Positions 22,851 through 32,931 of a DNA stretch of 64,000 nucleotides are shown piece after piece. A model generated the notes under the pieces. That model saw only the letters and a program-made list of their open reading frames with translations. It had not been told where the DNA came from and searched no databases. Every line of letters begins with the position of its first letter. Position 1 is the stretch's first letter. The DNA comes from Colocasia esculenta (lineage: Eukaryota > Streptophyta > Magnoliopsida > Alismatales > Araceae), in NCBI GenBank assembly GCA_014218235.1, contig CM024761.1, forward strand, positions 90,583,968 to 90,647,967, given 5' to 3'. The position numbers and the translations under genes were made by a program.

Positions 22851-22857
22851 TCTTACA

Positions 22858-23564
22858 AAAGTTGAGAATTTTTGACATATGAGCATATTGAATGTGTTAG
22901 GTATCATGCTAGTATCTCTAAAAGACGTGTTTAGTTTCATGGTAAGAATACTTGGAATTATGTCATAATCATAAGTTATGTTAATCATTATATGCCATAT
23001 GAAATCCATGTGTAGTTAGCTTGTTTATGCTTGTTCATTTAGCACTTGCTAATAGTTACATATACCATATGATAATTTGCTTAATGACTTGTACTCGTGT
23101 AGAATGAATGTGGTAAGTGTTTGGATGTAACCAAATAGGTTGCTTGCTAAGTCTTTTGTGAAGACTCATCCTTGCTTAACTATACAAGCAAGACATGTAT
23201 TCTATAGATCGAGGATGAGATAGAGAGGAGCGACTCCGAGTGAGAGGAGTAGCCGAGGCTTAGAGAGCCATTCTTATAGCTTGTACCTTTCTTTTACTTA
23301 GTACGTGAGACGTTGTTATTGTGATATGGACTTATGAACATGATTATTTGTGGACTTGGTATGTTTATTTGGCTACTATATAGACTATGGGATGTGTGTG
23401 GTGATGATGGAATAAAAGTTATTTTCATTTCTGTTGTACTTTCTTTTTTTATTTATGTACATCTCTACCTACTGTGTTGTGTTGGGTACATGTCCCACTG
23501 TGACAACACACTTTATATTGATGTGGATTGGTGTAATCGTACCTGTATAAAGGGGGTCGTTACA
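22858..23564 (+). mobile_element. K2: 3' part of a K-type (Tekay-like) LTR
   Basis: About 700 bp ending GGGGGTCGTTACA at 23564. It aligns with the 3' end of the K1 LTR read on the minus strand (shared 'gagcgactccgag', 'gggta.atg.ccca.tgtga' and final GGTCGT tail). The 5' part was separated by the W2 insertion at 22857. The right edge abuts mid-LTR family W sequence, so K2 inserted into W3; the expected target duplication is tgtgt (23565-23569). No gene. Confidence 0.72.
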
Positions 23565-24312
23565 TGTGTGACCCTCCACCTGTTGTGTTCCTTTACCCTT
23601 TGTGGGTAGTCCTTCGAGGTGTTCTTTACCGTGTGTGTGTGGTGGACTGGTCCTTGGTTATCAGTTTTGTTGTCTCTTGTGGCGGTCTATTTGTGTGATT
23701 GGTGTTAGTTGTTTTCAGCTGTCGTGGTGGACTGGAGTTTTCTGTACCAGTCCTATTGTTTCCTTTAGTTTCTGTGAGTTGCGTTAGTTGGGATGTTTAT
23801 GGTTTAATGCAGTTTGTTTATATTTAATGCAAGTCTGTTGTAGTTTGCAATCGGTGGTGCGAGTGAGACCATTGGGGGTTAAGGTCTCGGTTCCTTCTTT
23901 CAGTCACCGATTTGTTGTCATTTTAGGAGGTATCTGCTGAGCCTGTGACTTGTTGAGGCTCACTCCCTTACAGTTTTTTTCAGGTGTTAGTAGTGTGTTT
24001 GACTTGTAGTGGCATCGTGGTAGACTTGTACCACCAACAGTAGAGTTGTAGTTGTGTGAGCTTTGCTCCCTCGGGGTATGCCCCAGGTAGTTATACTTTT
24101 ATCTTGGATATGTAATGATGTATTGAGACAATGTAATTTGTTGTAAATGAGTATGAGTATATGTATTTGCTTGCATCTTATACTCTAGTGGTTGTCTTTT
24201 ATATTCTTACTGGACATGTGTGTAAGCTATCCCTTGCGAGACTTCGGTCTGTTCGCAGGAGGCGGACCTGGATATGGAGCCTTATTGGGAATAAGTATGG
24301 AAGGTTGCTACA
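23565..24312 (+). mobile_element. W3: 3' part of a family W LTR
   Basis: It starts mid-LTR ('gtgtgaccctccacctgttgtgt', matched in W4 in reverse near 59340) and carries 'ctgagcctgtgacttgttgaggctcac' (23939), 'ccctcggggtatgccccag' (24070), 'atcccttgcgagacttcgg' (24230) and 'gccttattggg'. It ends GGTTGCTACA at 24312. The next base is transposase coding sequence, so W3 inserted into the MULE gene; the expected target duplication is ggcaa (24313-24317). Confidence 0.75.
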
Positions 24313-24997
24313 GGCAAGGTCACAGTTCACTTCCTCAATGAAGTGCATGTATGTTTGCAATAATTTCAGTGAATCTTTCAACAACTACATTGGAGATGCT
24401 CGCACAAAACCAAGCCTGACATCCATTGACACACTTAGACCATTGTTCATGAAGAGTTTACATAATAGGAGGACACTTGTTGACAAGTGGAAGGACACAA
24501 TCACACCCATTTCTAGGAACTATATTATGGCTACCACTAGAGGTTTGGGAGGGTTTATTGTTGAGAAGGCCTATTACAGTCTAGCCCAAGTCACTAGCCT
24601 GACTGAGAGGGCTAAAGTAGACTTAGATATGAAGACTTGCAGTTGTCAAAAATGGCAGAAAACTGGACTTCCTTGTGTAGATGCATGTGCATTCTTTTCA
24701 TGCAATAGGGCCTTGAAGTGGGAGAAGTATGTGTCTTATTATTATCATGTGGCCATATATAAGACAATTTATGCTCAGAACATCAGCCCTATGCCTGACA
24801 AAAAAAGTTCGATCAAGCTTGATGTGGAAGTATTCCCACCAAATGTAAGGTGTCCTCCTGGAAGACCAAGAAAGAATGGTATTCGAGATTCTGATGAGCC
24901 AACAATACTAAAAGACAACACAATTGCACTAGATGTTGTCAACCTGGTCACTATGCAAGCACATGCAAGAACCCAGTCCAAAACATACCAGGGTTAA
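24313..24997 (+). pseudogene. MULE (Mutator-like) transposase, C-terminal part with SWIM finger
   Basis: The protein shows the MuDR-family segment CNNFSESFNNYIGDARTKP, then a SWIM zinc finger (CSCQKWQKTGLPCVDAC, from 24638), the WEKYV..YY tail and PPGRPRK. In the SWIM consensus CxCxnCxH the final His position reads Asp (CVD). A C-terminal CCHC knuckle (CTRCCQPGHYASTC, 24925-24966) is present but in the next frame, so a one-base shift lies near 24900. The N-terminal part, with the DDE core, was separated by W3. The first 50 codons of the apparent ORF (24161-24312) are LTR sequence and not transposase. Downstream to 25270 a GRPRKTA-like, Pro/Ser/Thr-rich tail can be read in another frame. Confidence 0.85.
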
Positions 24998-25593
24998 GTG
25001 AAAGGTAATTTTCATCAAATTATTTGATTAATTAAGCAATTTTTAGGTATTTTAGTTAATTTATGAATGCAATTTTTTGTTGGAGACTTCCTGGGAGGCC
25101 GAAGAAGACTGCTTCAATTTCAGTACATGCTACATCCAGTGGAGTCAGACCTACTTGTCCACCAATTGGGCAAAGGGGTTGATCAAGATTTGTGCCAGCA
25201 ACGTCAAGGCCTGACACTACCATTTAGTAGGTGTTTATGGTCAGCAAGGAGTTCATATGATGTTTTGTAATTATGCCTTGTATGGCTAAACTTTGAAATA
25301 TTTGTCTAGTGTTTTGTAATTATGCTTTGAATGGTAACTTTTATGAAGGAAAGTGACTTTAAAACTCTACTATGTAATTGATAGTTCAACAATCAAGTTG
25401 AATGGTATTGCTGAATGGTATTTTTTGTGAAGGAAAGTGGTTTCAAAACTACTATGTAATAGACAATTTAACAGTCAAGTATGATTGCAACTTAAAAGGC
25501 ACAAGAAGGGCAACTTGTTACATCTAATTGCATAGTACATTAGCCAGATTATATCAGTGCAAGTTCAATGGCACAAGAATGCCTACTTTTACA

Positions 25594-26079
25594 TCAAATT
25601 ACATAGTTAATCACAACATACAAGGCAACTAGAATTACAAGATGTAAAGTGATCTTTTTGGCTTCCTCCAACACTTTTCCAACTCCCAGACATCTACTTC
25701 TTAGCTCCACTTCCATCTTCTCCACCTTTAGTTCAATTGCATGAAGCTTATCTAACTTCCTTTCAAGGGAACTAAACTTCGACTCCAAGAGTGACTCCAT
25801 ATTCATTAGTTGATACTTCAAGTCAACTGTGGAATGATGCACATCACTAGCCCATGCAAAGTATCCGCAAGTATTGTCTTCCTATGAAAACACATCAATT
25901 TAATTAGCGCAATCTCTAAGGCAAATTATCAAACAGTTTGTAGGCATTTTCTAAAGGCTATATATTCCATTGTGCACACCGATAGAATAGTTTTCCTTTG
26001 CTCTATTCTTGAAACGAGATATAGGTCTTACATGCCCTCTTACAATGGCAATTTGGAACAATTACACTTCGACTAGTAG
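25594..26079 (-). pseudogene. GRF-type zinc finger gene remnant, antisense to the MULE transposase
   Basis: Exon 2 (25881-25594) reads EDNTCGYFAWASDVHHS, a 50-residue Leu/Glu/Lys coiled coil, and a C-terminal hydrophobic segment (LHLVILVALYVVINYVI). Upstream on the minus strand, about 26060-25972, are the first Cys pair and the FYRCAQW of a GRF zinc finger. They are separated from CGYF by an apparent intron ending TTTTCATAG. The order GRF finger, coiled coil, membrane tail is that of many plant GRF-domain proteins. A TAG interrupts exon 1, so it is probably dead. It lies 0.6 kb from the transposase end, convergent with it. Confidence 0.6.
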
Positions 26080-26254
26080 AATGCGCAGTACTGTCGTGAC
26101 TCATTGACATCCACTATAATCAATAACCAATGACAATGAGAAAATTAACATCTATTGCAGTGATTGTATATATTGTGGTGCTCATCGATCATGTACAAGT
26201 AGCGTACCACAGTGACAATGGGAAAATTGATCACACCGATGAAGAAAGAACCCT

Positions 26255-26545
26255 TCACAAGTCCCCTCTGGGCTCTCCATCAACGTCACTGGGAGAGGGA
26301 GAGGCAGAGGCAGAGGGGGAGGGGAGCGAGCTCCGATGAAGACACAACTCTTCATGTGAGCTCCAAGTGCCGATTGCAGGGGACGAGCTCCGATCTACAT
26401 GCCTCAGAGTATAGAGGAGGGGGGCGAGCTCCGATGAAGATAGAACCCTTCATGTGAGCTCCAAGCACCAATTGTAGGGGGGCCTCATAGTAGAGGGGAG
26501 GGGGGTGAGCTCCGATGAAGATAGAACCCAAGCGTCGGTTGCAGG
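26255..26545 (+). repeat. Degenerate tandem repeat, about 80-100 bp unit
   Basis: The phrase gagctccgatgaaga(c/t)a..aac recurs at about 26329, 26427 and 26508, each time followed at a distance by a gagctccaag or (gc)gattgcagggg segment. The block is G-rich with GGGGAGGGG runs. No gene is supported across 26.1-26.84 kb. Confidence 0.55.
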
Positions 26546-26843
26546 GGGCCCTTGACTTGTTGGGGTTTCGTCTGTTTCACCATAAAACATTGTTAAATCG
26601 TTTGACTATAAAATTGCAGAAATGAGAACAAGTTAGCCTATGTAACTCTCGGATTTATTATCTTTCAATGCCCATAGAAGAAAATGTCTTGAAGTTATAA
26701 CAAACAAACAAACTCATCCAGACTAGATACACCCGATTGCAAAATAAAAAAAATCCACTTTCGAAACTAGTCACTGTAAAATCTGAGTGTTACATCATTT
26801 TATAACAGAATGAACAAGGCATAAACAAAAAGCCACTCTCTCT

Positions 26844-26856
26844 TTTTTTTTTTCAA
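26844..26856 (-). other. A-rich tail of the LINE
   Basis: A run of A on the minus strand following the 3' untranslated region, as left by target-primed reverse transcription. Confidence 0.7.
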
Positions 26857-27046
26857 ATAAAACCGCCATTGGGTCAGCGACAGGCAGAGTGCACCCCCTC
26901 CCAGCAGGAGAAGATGTTCTCACTCCACCCGGCGAGCACCAAAGGGGTAGATTTTATTCCCATAAAATAAGTGAGATAGCTTACACCCGACACCATGAGA
27001 GATCTCCACCATCAACCAAAGGAGAAACCAAGATAAATAATGAAGA

Positions 27047-28690
27047 TCAAGGCTGTCTAAAACTAGGTAAGCCTAGCCGATCAACCAATAAGGCTCCTCG
27101 AACATTGAAAGGAAGCTCACTAAGGTCGGTGAAAACTAGACAGGACTCATTAGTACATGCAAAGTTGGCTAACGAGTCAGCAACCTGGTTACCCTCCCTG
27201 TAGGTATGCACCAATTTCGGTTTGAGGATACGGATCATGTCACAAATACCGCGCCACCAAGGGAAGACCACCCAATGAGGAGCTTGCCCAGCTGAGATAG
27301 CTCTAAGAATAACAGCGGAGTCAGAATATAATACCGAAATCGGATAATGCCGCTCCAAGGACAGCCGTAACCCATCATGAATAGCCCTTGACTCTGCCAC
27401 AATACTACTTCCAATACCATACGAGAATGCAAAGGCACATAAGAGATTGCCTCTAGAGTCCCTGAGACAGCCGCCGCCCCCACTGATGCCTGGGTTGCCC
27501 TTCGATGCCCCATCCACATTAAGACTGTAATCAGAGGACGGAGGAACCCACTTGAACAAAATTGGAGCCTTCCTGGTAGCCGACACCTGAAAGTTGAAGG
27601 AGTGAAGAATCTGAACATGTTTAAAAGCTAGATCACCAATGAAATTGACGCCTTCCAAAATTCTGCGCACCGAAATCGTAATAGTTTGCTTGATGGAGTC
27701 CACAGTCCGGAAAAATCCCTCCATGCGAGCTGAACATCTGAACTTCCATATTTCCCACAGCATGATAATGCAAGAGACAAAACCAGCAAAAAGAATGGGC
27801 GACTTCATACGGGTTGTAACAAGGACACTCCATAACCGGGTGGAAACGTGGTTACTCCAGTTTAAATGATTACTTAACAGAGGAGCAATCCATTTCCACA
27901 AGGCGTGAGCAATCTCACTGTCAATAAATAAATGGTCCAAAGATTCCTGCATGTGGGAAGAACAACAAACACATTTTGACACCATAGAGAAACCACAATC
28001 CATAATTCTGGAGTCAACAGGCACCGCCCTGTAAAGAAGCCTCCAACCGAAAAGTGCTGCCCGCAGGGGGATCAAATGATGCCACAGTTTCCACCATACA
28101 TCACGAGGAACACCATGATCAGCAGCAATATGATATGCAGATTTAACAGAAAAAACTCCCCGACGACAAGGCGACCAGACAAATTTATCCGGCTTGTCTG
28201 AAAGAAGGCTCTTCACATAATGAGGTGTAACAGTCAAAGAGTCCCATATGACATTACCCTCATCATTCACCATATCCTTAAGGGTAACATTAGGCTGCAG
28301 CACGCTGGCAGCGGAAGTCTGAAGAACGTGACGTAGAGGATGATGACCAAGCCAGATATCTTTAAAGAAGCGAACTGAGGAGCCATCGCCACCCGTCCAT
28401 CTAATATTCGACTGAAGAACCTCCTGTGCTCGATAGAAAATTCTTTTGGGAATGCCCAGGGGGAAAGGGTTGAGAACATCACTAAAATGCGAATGAGATA
28501 GAAATCTTTGCTTGGCATACCTGGACCAAAGGGAATCCCCATTCAAAATGTTCCAAATTTGTTTAGCCGCCATGGCAATTTGGAGAGAATCCAGATCCCT
28601 GAAATTTAAACCACCCTCAACATACGGCTTTTGCAAAGAAGACCACGCCACCCAGTGGCGTCTATGCAGTCCATCCGCACCCTGCCAAAA
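27047..28690 (-). pseudogene. LINE ORF2 C-terminal part: RT thumb, zinc-binding region, RNase H
   Basis: 534 open codons. It contains the GGLNFRDLDSLQIAMAAKQIW segment, the zf-RVT-like zinc region (WWKLWHHLIPLRAALFGWRLLYRAVPVDSRI..C..C..CSSHMQESLDHLF, about 28110-27920) and RNase H. The RNase H acidic residues lie in LNVDGASKGNPG, AESRAIHDGL and LYSDSA (about 27520-27300), with the late Asp in YREGNQVADSLA. RNase H removes RNA from the cDNA hybrid. The frame is joined to the RT part only if a base missing from a 7-A run (plus strand 28687-28693) is allowed for. Confidence 0.9.
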
Positions 28691-31185
28691 AAATTTGCAC
28701 AGATACGATTAACCTGGTGGCAGATGGCTTTGGGGATAGACAATGAGCTAGCCAAGTAAACAGGAAGGCTCTGAAGCACAGAGCGGATAAGGACAGCTCG
28801 ACCAGCCTGTGAAAGAATTTTCGAACGCCACCCTGCGAGCTTACGAGTAACACTATCCACCAAGAATTTAAAATCGTGAACCTTTAATCTGCCTGTCTTC
28901 AAGGGAATGCCCAGATACTTGATCGAACCAGATTGGTGCTTATACCGGGTGACTGTAGATAGCCGGGATACAAGAGCAGCCGGCGCCTTTTCAGAGGTGT
29001 GGAAACAACTTTTTGCCGCATTAACCTGCTGCCCAGAGCTGAGCTCATACGACTCCAAAAACCTTAAAAGAGCTTTGACCCCAGAAATCTCCCCATTCAT
29101 GAAAATAAGGGTGTCATCAGCATATAATAGGTGGGACACCTGCAAACCCCCTCTAGGACCACGGAAATACTTAATTTGTCCCTGAGAGAAAAGATTAGAC
29201 AACCCCCTGCTGAGGACCTCGGATGCAATAATAAAAAGGATGGGAGCCAGTGGGTCACCTTGTCTAATACCTCGAGTAGATTTAAAATAACCAGAAATGG
29301 CGCCATTAAACATGATAGAAGACCAGCAGTTAGACAGAAGCATAGCTACAAGGGAGGTGAATTTGGGAGAAAAACCAAACTTCCTCATCACCTGAAAAAT
29401 GAAATCCCATTCCATACGATCATAGGCTTTTGCCATATCTAGTTTGAACAAAATGTTGTGGCCTCAAACTTTACGATGAATGTCCCTCAGAATATGCCGA
29501 GACAAAGCAACATTGTCAAGAATAAATCGCCCTTGAACAAAGGCACATTGATGTTCCGAGATGAGAGAAGGCAGCAAGGATGTTAAACGGTCGCATAAGA
29601 TCCTGGAGACAATTTTGAACACAAAATTGCATAATGTTATCGGCCGAAAATCAGCAAAGGAGCTGGGGGAGTCCACCTTAGGAATGAGCGTAATAATAGA
29701 AGAAGAGATTCCTCTAGGAAAAGGGTAACCAGCAAAAAAACCTTGAACAGCCTTGATCACATCTGAACCAACAATATCCCAACAATGAGAGAAGAAGACC
29801 CCCGGAAACCCGTCAGGACCAGGCGCACTGTTACCATTCATAGAAAAGACCACACTTTTAATTTCCTCAGACGTGGGAGTCATACACAGCATGGAATTCT
29901 GATCAGAGGAGACGGTTTGAGGAATAGTAGAAAGGAGCTCCATGTCAACTTCATGAGCCGCAGAAGTGAGCAAACTTTTGAAAAAAATAACCGCCTTCTG
30001 CTTCAAGATTTCCTGGTCCATACACCATTCATTCGTATTACCAATTTTTAGTCTATGGATATAGTTCTTCCTCCTGTTGCATTTAACAGTTGCATGATAA
30101 AAAGAAGTATTTCTATCCCCACTTTGCAGCCAATCAACTCTGGACTTTTGCTTCCAAAAAGTTTCCTCCCTGTTCAAGGCGAGAAAATGTTGAGCATTAG
30201 CAGACGAGAGAGCCGATCTATTAGCTTCCATAGGAGAAGCATCAAAATCCTGCTGCCTTTTCTCAACCTCCTCAGCTGTCAGAATAACCATTTGAGAGAC
30301 ATGACCGAACACCTCTTTATTCCACAGTGTAAGAAATTGCTTAACTGCCTTGAGCTTAACATGAAGCATAATATAAGGATTAACGTGATTAATTTGGATA
30401 CTAGTCCAGGCCTTCTGAACTCCCTGCAAGAAAGAATCATGAGAGATCCACATGTTCTGAAAGACAAAGCGACTAGGCCCATGAGGGGAGGAAACAGAAG
30501 AAAGGAGCAACGGACGATGGTCCGATGGGCCCCTCCTCAAGTGGTGCACAAGTAGGTTAGGCCACACATCCTGAAACTTGTCATTAATCAGAACCCGATC
30601 TAGTCGAGCTCGGATATTAGCATTCCCAACACGATTGTTGTTCCACGTGAAAGAGGAACCCATGTAACCAGCATCAAACAGACCTGAAGCCGCTATAAAA
30701 GCGTTGAAGTCAATCATACCAGTCGTATTGCCAAAAGAGCCACCCCATTTCTCCGACGGGTGAGCAATACAATTAAAGTCCCCACCTATCAACCATGGAG
30801 CATCCACAGAAGCATTAAATTGCAAAAGTTCATCAAAAAGAATACGACGCCGACCAACATCGCAAGAAGCATAAACACAAGTGTAATAAGATGAATAACC
30901 AGAAGCAGAGCGAAGGCCCAACGTGACATACTGATCAGACTTTGCTACCACCTCCAAAGAGAGGGAAGAGTCCCAGAATAACCAGAGTTTAGAATCCTCA
31001 TCCCTGTTACACGCGAAGGCATCCAGATGAATATAGGACGAAAGCCGAGAAGCCTTAGCAACAGGCTGTTTTGGTTCAAAGATAGCCACTATGGAGGGGT
31101 GATGTTGAGAAACTAAGTTTTTGAGACTTCTCCTGGAAGCAGAATTTCCAACACCTCTGATATTCCATAAAATAGCTGAATTCAT
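28687..31185 (-). pseudogene. LINE ORF2 N-terminal part: endonuclease and reverse transcriptase
   Basis: The start ATG at 31185 (MNSAILWNIRGVGN) is preferred over the in-frame ATG at 31239 because it begins the conserved endonuclease and overlaps the ORF1 stop. APE-type endonuclease motifs are WNIRG, WLIGGDFNCIAHP (near 30760) and GPSDHRPLL (near 30510). RT motifs are ITLIPKVDSPSSFADFRPI, DMAKAYDRMEW (catalytic Asp), RGIRQGDPLAP and the catalytic LLYADDTLIF (near 29110). One in-frame TGA at 29464-29466 replaces an Arg codon in HRK(V)RGHN, a CGA-to-TGA type change. Confidence 0.92.
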
Positions 31186-31996
31186 GGAAAAACTGGATCC
31201 TTCCCCTTCTCCAACGACCGAGCTCGAGCCCTGGTGCAAACTCGGTCTCTCCGATGAGTTTCAGAAATAAGTGCAGAATTCATATGCATGAGAGAATTGT
31301 CTAGCAGAGCTAAGGACGCAGAATCAAGTCCATCAGCAGAACCTCGGACACCTGGGATAGAAGCAAGCAAAAGATTTTCCAAACAAGGACTAATACCTGG
31401 ATCTACAGTGCCATGCACATTATCTTTCTGGATACCAGCCACCCGAGTAGGAGAAGAAACTTGCACGATATCATGTCCTTCTAAATAGATATAAGGAACC
31501 GACCCTTCTGCAGGTGGTGCAACCTCCCCTTGTCTCTCTGGCCCTCCATGCAGACTACCATGACGCCTTGGCGAGAGGTTCTCTAAAGACGATAGAATAC
31601 CGGGAAGAACAGTCCCATGCAAATTATCATCAGGACTAACAACCACCCCAGGAGGAGAGGCTTGCACATGGACATGATCCAGAGGTGCTTTCTGAACTTG
31701 AAGGACCTCCGTGGGAGGCTGATCTACCCCCTGAGACGTCAGAGGTGCAATAGGCAGGTCATGGAGAAGGGCCCCCCTGACTCAACCATCCCGTTATCAT
31801 CTTGCACCCGTAATGAAGACTCCCCAACCATCTGCACAACCGCAGGCTTAGGAACCCAGACGCGTTGAACAGGATCAGCCGGTTTTGGCACAGGGATCTC
31901 TTGGATAGGAGATTTGGAAATATCCTGCAAAGAGCGGCATCTATCTTTTGAATGCCCGAGTCGTCGGCAGACCACACAATAATCCGGAGTGTTAAC
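31182..31996 (-). pseudogene. LINE ORF1, 3' part with zinc knuckle
   Basis: Near 31985-31945 it holds a CCHC knuckle CVVCRRLGHSKDRC, the RNA-binding module of plant LINE ORF1 (gag-like) proteins, followed by a Pro/Val-rich tail. A frameshift near 31775, in a run of G, separates the knuckle from the last 161 open codons (31667-31182). The stop TGA at 31184-31182 overlaps the ORF2 start as ATGA. Sequence upstream of the knuckle is missing: the element ends there. Confidence 0.78.
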
Positions 31997-32070
31997 ATTG
32001 CATGTACTAATGAGTCCTGTCTAGTTTTCACCGACTTAGTGAGCTTCCTTTCAATGTTCGAGGAGCCTTA
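31994..32070 (+). mobile_element. Inverted 77-bp copy of the LINE 3' coding end
   Basis: Matches the reverse complement of about 27086-27163 (end of RNase H, coding TNESCLVFTDLSELPFNV) with one substitution and one deleted C. It is truncated on both sides: it starts with aac at the LINE 5' break and ends at gaggagcctta. Confidence 0.9.
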
Positions 32071-32931
32071 TGGATAGGGGATATGAAAATCCACATCAGC
32101 TACCGTCATCCATCTCATTGATAATTTACTTATTTCAATTATCTTTCAACTTTCTCATGTGTTGCTTTTATCTTTGTACGTTGGTGACGATTTTGATGAT
32201 AGCCAAACCCACTTCCTTTTGAGCCGACAGCTTGTTCAAGTGTTCCAAGAAACCAACTTAAAGGGACCTCCTGCACATGCCTCAAAATGGTAATTTAATT
32301 GAAAACTAACTTAAAATGGCAATTAAGATTAACATTTCACTAGAAACTATCTAGTTCCATGTGTGCAACATAGCTATCAACGGCTGAAACCTATTGACAA
32401 TGTACATGACTATTGTAGTCTAAATTGTCTCTTTGATCAAAGTGCCAAGTGCATTTTCTCATAGATTTAGGGCAGGAGAGATAGGAAATAATAAAATTGA
32501 AGAAGATTCCTGTTGAACCCCCTAAAATTACAATGGGCATTTGAATAGGAATGCCAGAATATATTCACATTGATCCAATGTTTACTTAAGTAATATTGGG
32601 TCTCGATCTTTTATTAAGTCAAGAAAAAGGCTTATTACGAAGGCCGACTTCAAATTCTTTGACAGAATACAAGTTCAACAAGAACAACACTTCAAAGAAG
32701 AATACAACTTCAAATCCTATGACGGAGTACAAATTCAACAAGAACGATGCTTCGGAGAATAATACAATTTCAAGTTCTTCGACGGTATAAGGTCAACAAG
32801 ACCGATGCTTCGAAGAAGAGAAATGCCTAGAGGTATGAGAGCCAAGGAAAGGAAGACCCCTTCGGGTAGGGAATCCCTACCCAGAGGGACTCCCCATCCG
32901 AGTAGGGATCTACCTGGAGAGTGGGTAGATC
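32071..32931. other. Gene-free stretch between LINE and LTR I
   Basis: AT-rich sequence with no recognisable gene. It holds a 60-bp tandem repeat (32647-32823) and, just before LTR I, GGGTAGGGA/TCCCTACCC dyads (about 32864-32882). Confidence 0.5.
32647..32823 (+). repeat. 60-bp tandem repeat, about 2.9 copies
   Basis: Units at 32647-32706, 32707-32766 and 32767-32823 share ttcaa.ttc.t.gac.g.at and ttcaacaagaac. Because 60 is divisible by 3, a 64-codon ORF (32596-32790) shows a 20-residue repeat with TEYKFNKN in each copy. Coding is not otherwise supported. Confidence 0.75.

Larger units (their letters stand above)
17588..22857 (-). mobile_element. W2: family W LTR, split by solo LTR V2 and cut by copia D
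   Basis: Two parts, 17588-18965 and 21826-22857, become contiguous when V2 is removed. On the minus strand the LTR starts TGTAAGACCTGG at 22857 and carries family W landmarks (a 'ggcatgaggcatgcacgg'-like segment in reverse near 18705; two GTCGC blocks). Its 3' end is beyond the D insertion. The right edge at 22857 abuts the 3' part of a K-type LTR on the plus strand, so W2 inserted there; the expected target duplication is aaagt (22858-22862). ORFs of 90-140 codons here are GC-rich chance frames. Confidence 0.7.
26844..31996 (-). mobile_element. L1-type LINE, 5' truncated in ORF1
   Basis: On the minus strand it holds the 3' part of ORF1 (from about 31996), ORF2 (31185-27047) with endonuclease, RT, zinc-binding region and RNase H, a roughly 190-nt 3' untranslated region, and an A-rich tail near 26856-26844. 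The plant-type RNase H after RT places it with plant L1 elements. At its 5' end it meets an inverted 77-bp copy of its own 3' coding end. Target duplications were not found. Confidence 0.88.

Noticed and set aside
21763..22866. Several ORFs of 90-140 codons in GC-rich sequence
   Set aside because: They overlap on both strands inside LTR W2/V2 and follow the GCGAC word blocks. They are composition artefacts.
24161..24312. N-terminal 50 residues of the transposase ORF (MYLLASYTLVV...)
   Set aside because: This part is the 3' end of LTR W3, matched at 58.6 kb in reverse. It is joined to transposase by insertion only.
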